NCBI GenBank assembly: GCA_900759325.1
Contig: CAAEUW010000043.1
Span: forward strand, 1 to 5,905
Source of the DNA: an uncultured Peptostreptococcus sp.
GTDB lineage: Bacteria; Bacillota; Clostridia; Peptostreptococcales; Peptostreptococcaceae
DNA length: 5,905 nt
Direction: 5' to 3'
Positions 1-5,825 of this stretch are shown piece after piece (within the stretch, counting starts at the first letter, position 1; each line of letters starts with the position of its first letter). The position numbers and the translations under genes were made by a program. Under the pieces are notes generated by a model. The model made no database searches. It worked only from the letters and a program-made list of their open reading frames with translations, and was not told the DNA's origin.

Positions 1-9
1 ACTCCTTTA
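1..9 (-). promoter_or_regulatory. Ribosome binding site of a minus-strand gene lying off the left edge
   Basis: Read on the minus strand these bases are TAAAGGAGT, a near-perfect Shine-Dalgarno sequence. No start codon follows inside the window, so the gene it serves must begin just beyond position 1. It lies about 80 bases below the prmC stop codon on the same strand, so that gene may be co-transcribed with prmC or use the weak promoter at 34-42. prmC often neighbours prfA, but nothing visible identifies this gene. Confidence 0.5.
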
Positions 10-33
10 CTTAATGGTTTTGTCGGTATTACT

Positions 34-42
34 ATTGTATCA
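34..42 (-). promoter_or_regulatory. Possible extended -10 promoter for the gene off the left edge
   Basis: On the minus strand this reads TGATACAAT, an extended -10 (TGN plus TACAAT, one mismatch to TATAAT). The nearest -35-like hexamer, TTGAAT (61-66), is 21 bases away, which is too far for a normal spacing, so activity would rest on the extended -10. No intrinsic terminator is visible between the prmC stop and this site, so read-through from prmC is also possible. Confidence 0.3.
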
Positions 43-90
43 GAGTTCCTCTCTTTTTTTATTCAATTGTGTAACATATGTTATAGCACA

Positions 91-1011
91 TTACATATAG
101 GCTGCAACAAGACGGTCAAATCCCTGTATATCCTTCTTCGTGTAGCCCTTAATATATCCCACTTGAGCCATCTTTTTTAATATTTTTTCTGCCTGATCAT
201 GGCCTGATTCAAAGACCAGCTTTCCTCCTGGCTTTAGATAGTCGTAGGCCTCCTCAATAATTTTATTATAAAAATCCATACCCTCATCTCCGCCAGCAAG
301 TGCTAGCCTAGGCTCATAGTCTTTTACATCCTTTTCTAGACCCTCTATAACCTGGTCCTCTATATAGGGTGGATTGGAAACTATAATATCTAACCTTCCC
401 TTATAAGCACCTAACTGACCAAATAAGTCTGATTCTATTAGATTGACCCCGTCAAGACCAAAAGAATCCCTATTCTTACTTGCCACTTCCAGGGCTGGTC
501 TGGAGACATCTACACCTATAAAGTTTATTTTTTTATCATTGTCCTTCCTAAGACCTTTCCTGTCCTTCCATTGGCTGGCTCCGCTTAGGATAATGGCACC
601 TGACCCAGTACACATATCTAGGACATTTATCTCTGGCCCAACCTGACCCTTATCCTCAATATCTGCCAAACTTTCAACCAGGTCTTCTACCAAGAGCTCT
701 GTATCCGGTCTTGGTATCAAAACTCTTTCATCTACATAAAATTCTAGCCCCATAAATTCCTTCTTATTTATTATGTAGGCAATGGGCATCTGGTCCACCC
801 TCTTGGCTATCATGGTCTTAAATATGCATAGTTGTTCACCATCTAAGTCCTGGCCGTAATTTATCATCAGCTTGATCCTGTCCCAGCCTAGAATATGACA
901 TAGAATTATCTCTACATCAAGTCTGGCTGTAGGACTTGTAGCAGATAAGATACCGCTATATTTTTCTATTATATCCTTAATTAGCATGGCTAAGTTCACT
1001 CTCTCTTTCAT
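91..1011 (-). CDS. prmC: Peptide chain release factor N5-glutamine methyltransferase PrmC (HemK)
   Basis: PrmC uses S-adenosylmethionine in the cytoplasm to methylate the glutamine of the GGQ motif in release factors RF1 and RF2, which speeds peptide release. An N-terminal helical domain (about residues 9-90) is followed by the family hallmark VLIPRPDTELLVE (97-109). The Rossmann methyltransferase fold has SAM motif I VLDMCTGSGAI (130-140), the acidic strand GVDVS (166-170), the catalytic NPPY (213-216) that binds the target glutamine, and YEPRLALAGGDEGMDFY (232-248). All key residues are present. At 306 residues it is somewhat longer than E. coli PrmC (277), partly from a charged insertion around 145-161. 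The start is uncertain. The first ATG (1011) has a purine-rich AGGGTGG only about two bases upstream, while the ATG at 987 (residue 9, MLIKDI) gives a more family-like N-terminus and fits the nearby promoter better. It is transcribed divergently from azlC and heads its own transcript. Confidence 0.95.
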   Translation of the reverse strand: MKERVNLAMLIKDIIEKYSGILSATSPTARLDVEIILCHILGWDRIKLMINYGQDLDGEQLCIFKTMIAKRVDQMPIAYIINKKEFMGLEFYVDERVLIPRPDTELLVEDLVESLADIEDKGQVGPEINVLDMCTGSGAIILSGASQWKDRKGLRKDNDKKINFIGVDVSRPALEVASKNRDSFGLDGVNLIESDLFGQLGAYKGRLDIIVSNPPYIEDQVIEGLEKDVKDYEPRLALAGGDEGMDFYNKIIEEAYDYLKPGGKLVFESGHDQAEKILKKMAQVGYIKGYTKKDIQGFDRLVAAYM

Positions 1012-1023
1012 TCCACCCTTAGA

Positions 1024-1032
1024 ATTATATCA
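1024..1032 (-). promoter_or_regulatory. Extended -10 promoter of prmC
   Basis: The minus strand reads TGATATAAT: a perfect TATAAT hexamer with an upstream TGN extension. There is no good -35; TTACCA (1049-1054) is 19 bases away. Transcription would begin near 1017, only about six bases before the first prmC ATG but about 30 before the second (987), which argues for the shorter protein. Confidence 0.5.
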
Positions 1033-1045
1033 TAGATAGGATAAC

Positions 1046-1073
1046 TTGTGGTAAAATGGGGTAATAGTATAAT
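1046..1073 (+). promoter_or_regulatory. Putative promoter of azlCD
   Basis: A -35-like TTGTGG (1046-1051) and a perfect -10 TATAAT (1068-1073) are separated by 16 bases. The predicted start of transcription is near 1080, giving a leader of about 49 bases before the azlC ATG. The -35 is only moderately good. No T-box, leader peptide or attenuator fits in this short leader, so amino-acid-responsive control by RNA structure is not apparent. Confidence 0.5.
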
Positions 1074-1116
1074 AAGTTTTATTTAAGTATTAATATTAAG
1101 AGTAGTAGCAGAGTTT

Positions 1117-1123
1117 AAAGGAG
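1117..1123 (+). promoter_or_regulatory. Ribosome binding site of azlC
   Basis: AAAGGAG lies five bases before the ATG at 1129, a near-ideal Shine-Dalgarno arrangement that fixes the azlC start. Confidence 0.8.
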
Positions 1124-1128
1124 AATAA

Positions 1129-1854
1129 ATGAATTTTAAAAAGATAAAAAAAGCCCTTATAACTGCCCTCCCTATAGCCTTTTGTTATATATCTCTAGGC
1201 TTTATAGGTGGGGCCATGATAAACAAGGTTGGCTTCAACCTATTGGATATAACCCTTATGTCCATATTTGTCTTTTCGGGTAGTGCCGTATTTATAGCAT
1301 CCAACATGCTTATCGGAGGTATAAACCCTCAAATATCCATATACCTAACCCTAACCATTATTATTACCAACCTGAGAAATACACTTTATAGCTCAGCCCT
1401 AGTTAATGATACCAAGGACCTCAAGGGTTGGAAAAAGGTTGTCTTTTCTATGTTTATAGCTGATGAAACCTTTGCAATAAACAAGATATGCTATGAAAAT
1501 GATCCTGAGTGGGATGGTGACCTGGCCCTATTCGTCAATATCTTTGGCTGTATATTTGGCTTGATAGGTAGTCTACTTGGTGGTTTCTTTGGCCAAATTA
1601 TAGATATACCCCTGGATATGGGAACCTTTATGATGTCTAGTATGTTTGTAATACTAGCTGTCCTACAGGTAAAGTCAAAGCAGGACCTGCTTATACTGGC
1701 TATAGCTATACTTGTTTCATTTATCGTCCTATACTTCTACCAGGGAGGGCTTGACCTGATTATAGTGGCCCTAATAGTAACTAGTATAGGTTACTTTGTA
1801 GATAAGAATAATGAAAATAAAAATGGAAGGTTGGTGGACTCAGATGAATGCTAA
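1129..1854 (+). CDS. azlC: AzlC family branched-chain amino acid exporter, large subunit
   Basis: This is the large, multi-spanning subunit of a two-part inner-membrane exporter. In characterised relatives (Bacillus subtilis AzlCD, E. coli YgaZH) the pair exports branched-chain amino acids or analogues, driven by the membrane potential. The 241-residue length is typical. Family features include a short basic N-terminus (KKIKK), a first membrane segment with the LPIAF...GF pattern (14-25), FSGSAVFIA (49-57) at the place of the usual AGA.QF motif, NLRNTLYSSAL (81-91) matching the N.RH.LY motif, and ADETFAI (111-117) matching the TDE.FA motif. Further hydrophobic segments cover about 131-157, 163-182 and 186-224. 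The C-terminus is charged and cytoplasmic-looking (DKNNENKNGR). The last 11 bases overlap azlD, as is usual for translationally coupled subunits. The family call is secure. The exact substrate is inferred: BCAA export is the best guess, and relatives with other substrates exist. Confidence 0.92.
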   Translation: MNFKKIKKALITALPIAFCYISLGFIGGAMINKVGFNLLDITLMSIFVFSGSAVFIASNMLIGGINPQISIYLTLTIIITNLRNTLYSSALVNDTKDLKGWKKVVFSMFIADETFAINKICYENDPEWDGDLALFVNIFGCIFGLIGSLLGGFFGQIIDIPLDMGTFMMSSMFVILAVLQVKSKQDLLILAIAILVSFIVLYFYQGGLDLIIVALIVTSIGYFVDKNNENKNGRLVDSDEC

Positions 1855-2170
1855 TATACTAAAGCTAGGCATAATAGGTGTATCCTTTATCTTTATGTTT
1901 GCCATGAGGTTTCTTCCCTTCAAAATCCTAGGTAAGAGTGCCAATTCAGAGGAATTTGATCGCTTTATAAAATATATACCCCTAGGTGTATTTGTTGCCA
2001 TGATAATAAAGGATATCTTCTTTAAAAACGGCCAGCTTTTTTTATCTATTTCAAACATAAAGCTAATACCCCTTATACTGATAATCCTAATTTCTGTTAA
2101 GTTTAGAAATATTGGTGTGTCAGTTGTTGCCGGTGGCATTATAATGCTAATTGCCCTAAACATCTTATAG
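1844..2170 (+). CDS. azlD: AzlD family branched-chain amino acid exporter, small subunit
   Basis: AzlD is the small partner that forms the exporter with AzlC in the cytoplasmic membrane. The 108-residue protein matches the usual family size. It shows the family core R-FLP (22-25) followed by a polar loop and FIKYIPLGVFVAMII (41-55), the counterpart of the usual F.RYVPPAVLAALI stretch. Hydrophobic segments lie at about 5-25, 43-60, 72-88 and 91-108. The start at 1844 is chosen because GGTGGA (1833-1838) sits five bases upstream with GGAAGG (1825-1830) before it, and because MNANILKLG gives a normal N-terminus. An in-frame ATG at 1811 would add a charged 11-residue extension, has no ribosome binding site and would overlap azlC by 44 bases. 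It overlaps azlC by 11 bases, implying coupled translation and balanced subunit supply. Sequence similarity is weaker than for AzlC, but position and topology make the call firm. Confidence 0.9.
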   Translation: MNANILKLGIIGVSFIFMFAMRFLPFKILGKSANSEEFDRFIKYIPLGVFVAMIIKDIFFKNGQLFLSISNIKLIPLILIILISVKFRNIGVSVVAGGIIMLIALNIL

Positions 2171-2171
2171 A

Positions 2172-2195
2172 AATATCTGCTTTTGGGCAGGTATT
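2172..2195 (+). other. Hairpin immediately after azlD
   Basis: AATATCTGC (2172-2180) pairs with GCAGGTATT (2187-2195) across a six-base loop TTTTGG, giving nine pairs including one G-U. No T-run follows, so it is not an intrinsic terminator. It may stabilise the 3' end of the azlCD message or simply be fortuitous. A competing short pairing GGTA/TACC (2190-2202) overlaps its right arm. Confidence 0.4.
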
Positions 2196-2279
2196 AAGTA
2201 CCTCAATGTCCAAAATTGTACTCTCCTATCATATGGTATGAACTAGGATTTATAACAATAGAATCAATATAATTATATG

Positions 2280-2322
2280 GCGGGGTCCATAAGCAAGTAT
2301 AGCTTATTGACCCTGCTTTTTT
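2280..2322 (+). terminator. Intrinsic terminator of azlCD
   Basis: GCGGGGTCCATAAGC (2280-2294) pairs with GCTTATTGACCCTGC (2302-2316) around a seven-base loop, a 15-position stem with one G-U pair and one mismatch, followed directly by six T (2317-2322). It ends the azlCD message about 110 bases past the azlD stop and insulates the surface-protein gene, whose own promoter lies further right. Confidence 0.9.
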
Positions 2323-2364
2323 AATATATTATAAGTAATTTTATAAAATTTAAAAGAATAACGT

Positions 2365-2394
2365 TTGCAATTGATAAAATTATACTTTTATAAT
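2365..2394 (+). promoter_or_regulatory. Possible second, upstream promoter of the surface-protein gene
   Basis: TTGCAA (2365-2370) and a perfect TATAAT (2389-2394) are 18 bases apart. The last T of this -10 is the first T of the -35 of the downstream promoter, so the two could not be occupied at once. The -35 has two mismatches, and AT-rich background makes chance matches likely. Confidence 0.3.
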
Positions 2395-2423
2395 TGACTT
2401 ATAACGATTCTCGATGTTATAAT
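2394..2423 (+). promoter_or_regulatory. Main promoter of the surface-protein gene (sigma-A type, extended -10)
   Basis: TTGACT (2394-2399) and TATAAT (2418-2423) are 18 bases apart, and TGT (2415-2417) adds an extended -10. This is close to consensus and predicts strong expression starting near 2430, with an untranslated leader of about 57 bases. The first leader bases can form a small stem, ATCAT/ATGAT (2429-2442) with a GTAA loop, which could protect the 5' end. Confidence 0.7.
2399..2422 (+). promoter_or_regulatory. Perfect inverted repeat between -35 and -10, candidate operator
   Basis: TTATAAC (2399-2405) and GTTATAA (2416-2422) are perfect inverted copies separated by ten bases, giving a two-fold symmetric 24-base site. 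The left arm touches the -35 and the right arm overlaps the -10, a typical place for a dimeric repressor. It does not clearly match the Rex, CodY, Fur or PerR consensus boxes. The regulator is unknown and chance in AT-rich DNA is possible. Confidence 0.35.
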
Positions 2424-2468
2424 TATAAATCATGTAAATGATATTCGTAGGCTTTTATGGTATAAGAG

Positions 2469-2475
2469 AAGGAGG
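2469..2475 (+). promoter_or_regulatory. Ribosome binding site of the surface-protein gene
   Basis: AAGGAGG is a full Shine-Dalgarno match, 11 bases before the ATG at 2487. This fixes that start over the later in-frame ATG at 2508 (residue 8), although a start at 2508 would still leave a workable signal peptide. Confidence 0.8.
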
Positions 2476-2486
2476 AAAAAAAGCTA

Positions 2487-5400
2487 ATGGTAGGAAAAAG
2501 ACAAAATATGTTAAGGAAAACTGTTTGTATGCTTACAGTTTTTACTTTAACAATGGGGATGGTTGCAAATGTAGATTCATTTGCAGATGAAAGTAGTCAA
2601 ACCCATATTGTTAACTCCCAGTTTTATGGGAAGTTTAGCGATGCAGTAGAAACGGCAAAATCTCAGGGTAAATCTATAATAAAGGTTACTACTGACCAAA
2701 ATAGTATGGGGAATGTAAATATAGCCTCTCCCATAGTAAAGTTGCAAGGAGAAGTAACTCCTACAAGATATAACAAGGGTCGTGTTAGTCTTGGTCATAT
2801 AGACAAGAACCTTGTTACATTTAAGGCCGGCTCAAATGTAGAAGTGGTAAATATTGACTTTAGAAATAGCAGGGGAAGAAATGATCAAGGTGCCTATGTA
2901 GTAATTGAAGAAGGTGCAAATGTAAGATTTGTTAATTGTAATTTTGATAATATAGTAGTTAATAATGGTAATGTGACCTTTGAAAACTCTAGTTTCAAGA
3001 ATAAGAATAATAATGTAAATAACCATGGTAGCCTGACAACAGTTCCCGATGGCCAAACTACAAGTCTTGGAAATAGTGCTAGGCCATCAATTGCTTTGGG
3101 TATTAACCTAGACTATAATGGTTCCTTTACAAGGGTTATAGGGTTGGATGAAAACGACCAGCTAGGTTATGACCTAGTTGGTGATAACAAGGAAAATGCA
3201 CGTGTAGAGGCTAGTATATCTCCAGAAGGAAGTGGTCTTACTGCCACAGTTTCTGCAGATAATAAGGTCAGCATCACAGGTGCTCCTAATAAAGTTGGTG
3301 ACTATTCACTAAAGATAAAAGCATCCACTAATGATGAAGTAGCAGAAAAAGAATTGAAAATAAGCGTTCTAAATACAATGAAGGCCTTTTTAAAAGGAAA
3401 CGCACCAATTTTTGGTTTTATCGGTAATAAATCCTATTCTTCTAATGGGGGTGTGGACGTAGTTTCATCTGCTACAGGCTCAAGTGGAGGGGTCGTGAGT
3501 AGCGCTGATAAGAGCAAAATAACCCTTCTAGTTAAGGAGGGAACAGAAAGCAATGCTAAATACATACCATACTATGAATTCAAGCAGAAATACCCTAATG
3601 CAAAAGTTGAACTGTCAATTTCTCCACAGGGAAGTGGCTTAAGGGCTGAATTAGATCCTATTTCCTATATCAATAAGGAAAGTGTTGTAAATATAGAAGG
3701 AGAAGCAAAGGGACCTGAAGCGCTTTACAAATTGACTGCTAAGGTTACTGATGGAAGCAGGGTATCTACTACAAATTCTGTTGATATTCATGTATATGAT
3801 TTAACTAAGTCACTGCAAACTAGGCTAGATGCCTTAGGCTCTACAGAATCAAAATGGATGATGATGCCGTATAAAATATTTAAGGTAGGAAATGCTACAA
3901 TACCAACAAATCTTAAGGAAATAGCTGGTTCAAATGAAGAGGGTCTTTATGGTGAGCTTGGTAATACAGATAGCTATGCTACTGAAACTATAACAATTCC
4001 AAAAGGTGCCGATGTTACTTTGAAAAATTTAAAAATTAAGAGTAGCACTAAGATAATAGTTGAAAAGGGTGGAAAACTTACTTTAGATGGTTGTGTTACC
4101 TATGGACCTGTCGAGGTAAATGGTGGTACTCTAACCGTTAAGGACAACTCTTCTACAACTAATACTATAACTTTAAATGATGGTAGTATTCTAGAAGATT
4201 CAAGTATAAAATCCCTATCTACATTCTTAACTGATGGGTCTACCCTTGCTCCAAAGGAGCCTAAGTCAGTAGTTATTGTTAATGGTAATATTACTGTAAA
4301 GGGTACAAATAAGATTAAGGGTGACAAGGGCTTTACTACTAGTGTTGAAGCACAAAATGGACTAAAAGTAAATAATGGTGTTGTTACTCTTGATAAGGAT
4401 GCTAGCCTAGAGGTAGTTGGTGGAGGAGATAATGTTGAAACAAATAATCCATTCTCTACTGTAGGGGCAGATGCAATAGTTCTTGAAAATGGAAAAATTG
4501 TAGGTGAAGGCTCTCTTATAGCAAAAGGCGGTAGGGGCTATGTTGACACTGTAAATAGAAAGGATGGAAAGGGTGGAAAAGCAGTATCTGGTACTGGTAT
4601 AATAGATGTAGCTATTGCCAAATTGACTGGTGGAGATGGTCGTAAGGATGACATATTGAATACTAAGAAGGCTATAGGCGGAGATGTTGCCTCACCTAGT
4701 GTAAAGATAAGAGCTAAGGAAGGCACTTACCAGGGTGGAGATGGAGACCCAAAAGGTTCTTCACAAATTACCCCTTATACTGATCCTTCAAATAACGGTG
4801 GATCTACTAGTCCAACAAATGGTGGTGGCTCTACTGCTCCAGCAAATTCTACTGGTGCTCCAGTAGGTAGTCAAGTTTCTAGCAAGCGAATAAGTGGAAG
4901 TGATAGAATAGCGACTGCTATAGACCTATCTAAAAAGAACTTTGAAAGGGCAAATACTGTTATAATAGCAAGGGCAGATATATTCCCTGATTCTATGACA
5001 GCATCAGTGCTTGCAAAATCCCTAAATGCACCTATACTTCTTACTAAAAATAATTCTTTAGATCCAAGAGTAGAATCTGAAATAGAAAGACTAGGTGCCA
5101 AGGACCTTATAATAGTGGGTGGAAATAGTTCCGTTAATAGTAATGTAGAAAAAGCTCTTAGTAAGTATGATTCTAGCATAGAAAGACTAGCTGGTAGCGA
5201 TAGGTATGAAACGTCTGAATTAGTCGCAAGAAAGGTAATTTCAGTATCTGGCAATAAAAATACGGCTGTGATTTCATCAGGAGAATCCTTCCCTGATTCC
5301 CTAGCTATTAGCCCATATGCATCAAAGGAAGCATACCCAATACTATTAGTTAAACGTAACTCTATTCCTTCTAATATAAAGAGGCTTATAGATACTAGTG

Positions 5401-5762
5401 ACTTGAAGAATGTATATATAGTAGGTGGTCTAAATACTATATCTAAGGATGTAGAAAACAAGCTGACAAATACTATTGAAAGATTTTCTGGTAAAGATAG
5501 GTATGAAACTTCTATCAAGATAGCAAATAGCAAGTTTAAGGATTCAAAGAAGGCCTACCTTGCTTCTGGCAAAATCTTTGCCGATGCCTTAGTTGCAGGA
5601 CCTATTGCAGGCAAGGATAATGCACCGATACTTCTTGCTCCAGACAAGGGTATTTCAAATGACATAAAAAATTATATCGATAATCACAAGATTAATGACC
5701 TAGTTGTAGTCGGTGGATACAAGTACCTACCAGAATCTGCAATAAGATCAATACTAAAGTAA
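2487..5762 (+). CDS. Secreted multi-domain surface protein anchored by three CWB2 repeats (putative adhesin)
   Basis: This 1091-residue protein is exported and held on the cell wall. The signal peptide has a basic start (KRQNMLRK), a hydrophobic core (12-27) and a likely cleavage after SFA (33). Residues about 80-185 look like a right-handed beta-helix, with an 11-residue rung NVx(V/F)xNxxFxN at 117-127, 145-155 and 162-172. Two related Ig-like domains follow (about 201-295 and 342-438), with a Gly/Ser-rich spacer between. Residues about 497-750 form a second beta-helix-like region that becomes glycine-rich. A Ser/Thr/Pro/Gly/Asn linker (765-799) leads to three CWB2 repeats (801-892, 899-990, 998-1091). 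In C. difficile, three CWB2 repeats bind an anionic wall polymer non-covalently; the PILL motif linked to that binding is intact in all three here. No LPXTG sorting signal, C-terminal membrane anchor, protease or amidase motif is visible. The gene has its own promoter and terminator. Anchoring is well supported; adhesion is inferred from the architecture, and a structural or polysaccharide-binding role is possible. Confidence 0.88.
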   Translation: MVGKRQNMLRKTVCMLTVFTLTMGMVANVDSFADESSQTHIVNSQFYGKFSDAVETAKSQGKSIIKVTTDQNSMGNVNIASPIVKLQGEVTPTRYNKGRVSLGHIDKNLVTFKAGSNVEVVNIDFRNSRGRNDQGAYVVIEEGANVRFVNCNFDNIVVNNGNVTFENSSFKNKNNNVNNHGSLTTVPDGQTTSLGNSARPSIALGINLDYNGSFTRVIGLDENDQLGYDLVGDNKENARVEASISPEGSGLTATVSADNKVSITGAPNKVGDYSLKIKASTNDEVAEKELKISVLNTMKAFLKGNAPIFGFIGNKSYSSNGGVDVVSSATGSSGGVVSSADKSKITLLVKEGTESNAKYIPYYEFKQKYPNAKVELSISPQGSGLRAELDPISYINKESVVNIEGEAKGPEALYKLTAKVTDGSRVSTTNSVDIHVYDLTKSLQTRLDALGSTESKWMMMPYKIFKVGNATIPTNLKEIAGSNEEGLYGELGNTDSYATETITIPKGADVTLKNLKIKSSTKIIVEKGGKLTLDGCVTYGPVEVNGGTLTVKDNSSTTNTITLNDGSILEDSSIKSLSTFLTDGSTLAPKEPKSVVIVNGNITVKGTNKIKGDKGFTTSVEAQNGLKVNNGVVTLDKDASLEVVGGGDNVETNNPFSTVGADAIVLENGKIVGEGSLIAKGGRGYVDTVNRKDGKGGKAVSGTGIIDVAIAKLTGGDGRKDDILNTKKAIGGDVASPSVKIRAKEGTYQGGDGDPKGSSQITPYTDPSNNGGSTSPTNGGGSTAPANSTGAPVGSQVSSKRISGSDRIATAIDLSKKNFERANTVIIARADIFPDSMTASVLAKSLNAPILLTKNNSLDPRVESEIERLGAKDLIIVGGNSSVNSNVEKALSKYDSSIERLAGSDRYETSELVARKVISVSGNKNTAVISSGESFPDSLAISPYASKEAYPILLVKRNSIPSNIKRLIDTSDLKNVYIVGGLNTISKDVENKLTNTIERFSGKDRYETSIKIANSKFKDSKKAYLASGKIFADALVAGPIAGKDNAPILLAPDKGISNDIKNYIDNHKINDLVVVGGYKYLPESAIRSILK
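2835..3002 (+). repeat. Three copies of an 11-residue beta-helix rung
   Basis: Within the surface protein, residues 117-127, 145-155 and 162-172 each fit NVx(V/F)xNxxFxN. A buried asparagine at the same place in each turn (122, 150, 167) resembles the asparagine ladder of parallel beta-helices. Similar but looser rungs occur later, DVTLKNLKIKS (509-519), so the two beta-rich regions may share a fold. The fold is inferred from the pattern, not proven. Confidence 0.55.
3087..3800 (+). repeat. Two diverged Ig-like domains in tandem
   Basis: Residues about 201-295 and 342-438 of the surface protein align with each other. Both contain A(R/K)VExSISPxGSGL (238-251 and 372-385), a short insert, then a (S/N)I-G strand (262-264 and 402-405), a YxLxxKx strand (273-279 and 414-420) and a closing (I/V)xVxxxxK strand ahead of FL or LQ. 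The first copy, with its SITGAPNKVGDYSLKI core, resembles the putative Ig (He_PIG-like) domains common in bacterial surface proteins. They probably act as rigid spacers or binding modules. Confidence 0.6.
4887..5759 (+). repeat. Three CWB2 cell-wall-binding repeats
   Basis: Repeats start at residues 801, 899 and 998, about 98 residues apart. Each opens with (I/L/F)(S/A)G(S/K)DR(Y/I)(E/A)T, continues with F(P/A)D(S/A)(M/L) (833-837, 935-939, 1031-1035), then PILL (849-852, 951-954, 1047-1050), and closes with a VGG strand (877-879, 979-981, 1075-1077). Three copies is the usual number, packing as a pseudo-trimer in C. difficile relatives. Repeats 2 and 3 share DRYETS exactly and the 14 bases at 5199-5212 and 5496-5509. 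Repeat 1 has the variant DRIAT and is the most diverged at that motif. Confidence 0.9.
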
Positions 5763-5789
5763 GCACTTAAAAAACAATAAATGATAATC

Positions 5790-5813
5790 AGGTCCCTACA
5801 TTGCTAGGGACCT
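5790..5813 (+). terminator. First hairpin after the surface-protein gene
   Basis: AGGTCCCTA (5790-5798) and TAGGGACCT (5805-5813) form a perfect nine-pair stem with a CATTGC loop, 28 bases past the stop codon. No T-run follows directly, so on its own it is a weak terminator. It probably acts with the next hairpin or protects the 3' end of the message. Confidence 0.5.
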
Positions 5814-5825
5814 CAAATCGTAGAC

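Larger units (their letters stand above)
2171..2486 (+). other. Intergenic region between azlD and the surface-protein gene
   Basis: This 316-base stretch has no gene. In order it holds a hairpin directly after azlD (2172-2195), about 80 bases with no recognised element, a strong terminator (2280-2322), a very AT-rich block, the promoter region of the surface-protein gene (2365-2423) with an inverted repeat, a leader of about 57 bases, and a ribosome binding site. The only short frame noted, an 11-codon ATG frame at 2206-2241, lacks a ribosome binding site. Confidence 0.7.

Noticed and set aside
443..646. A 67-codon plus-strand frame inside prmC
   Set aside because: It is antisense to the conserved methyltransferase core and has no supporting signals.
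1840..2163. A 107-codon minus-strand frame antisense to azlD
   Set aside because: It is a mirror of a hydrophobic membrane-protein gene, lacks its own promoter or ribosome binding site, and azlD is clearly the real gene.
2206..2241. An 11-codon frame (MSKIVLSYHMV) upstream of a terminator, resembling a leader peptide with Ile-Val-Leu codons
   Set aside because: It lacks a Shine-Dalgarno sequence, lies after azlD instead of before it, and the gene beyond the terminator has its own promoter, so attenuation is unlikely.
2171..2322. Possible T-box or other riboswitch before the terminator
   Set aside because: No T-box antiterminator motif (GGGTGG.ACCGCG) or other recognisable aptamer core is present, and the terminator is best explained as the end of azlCD.
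2417..2428. Palindrome TTATAATTATAA as a PerR or Fur box
   Set aside because: It lacks the 7-1-7 spacing of those boxes and overlaps the -10 in very AT-rich DNA, so it is likely incidental.
2835..4736. Pectate-lyase-like or other enzymatic activity of the beta-helix regions
   Set aside because: No catalytic motif of a polysaccharide lyase or hydrolase could be recognised, so only a fold-level similarity is supported.
4871..5533. A 220-codon open frame on the minus strand, antisense to the CWB2 repeats
   Set aside because: It has no ribosome binding site, its product looks like no known protein, and it is explained by codon bias of the repeated CWB2 sequence on the opposite strand.
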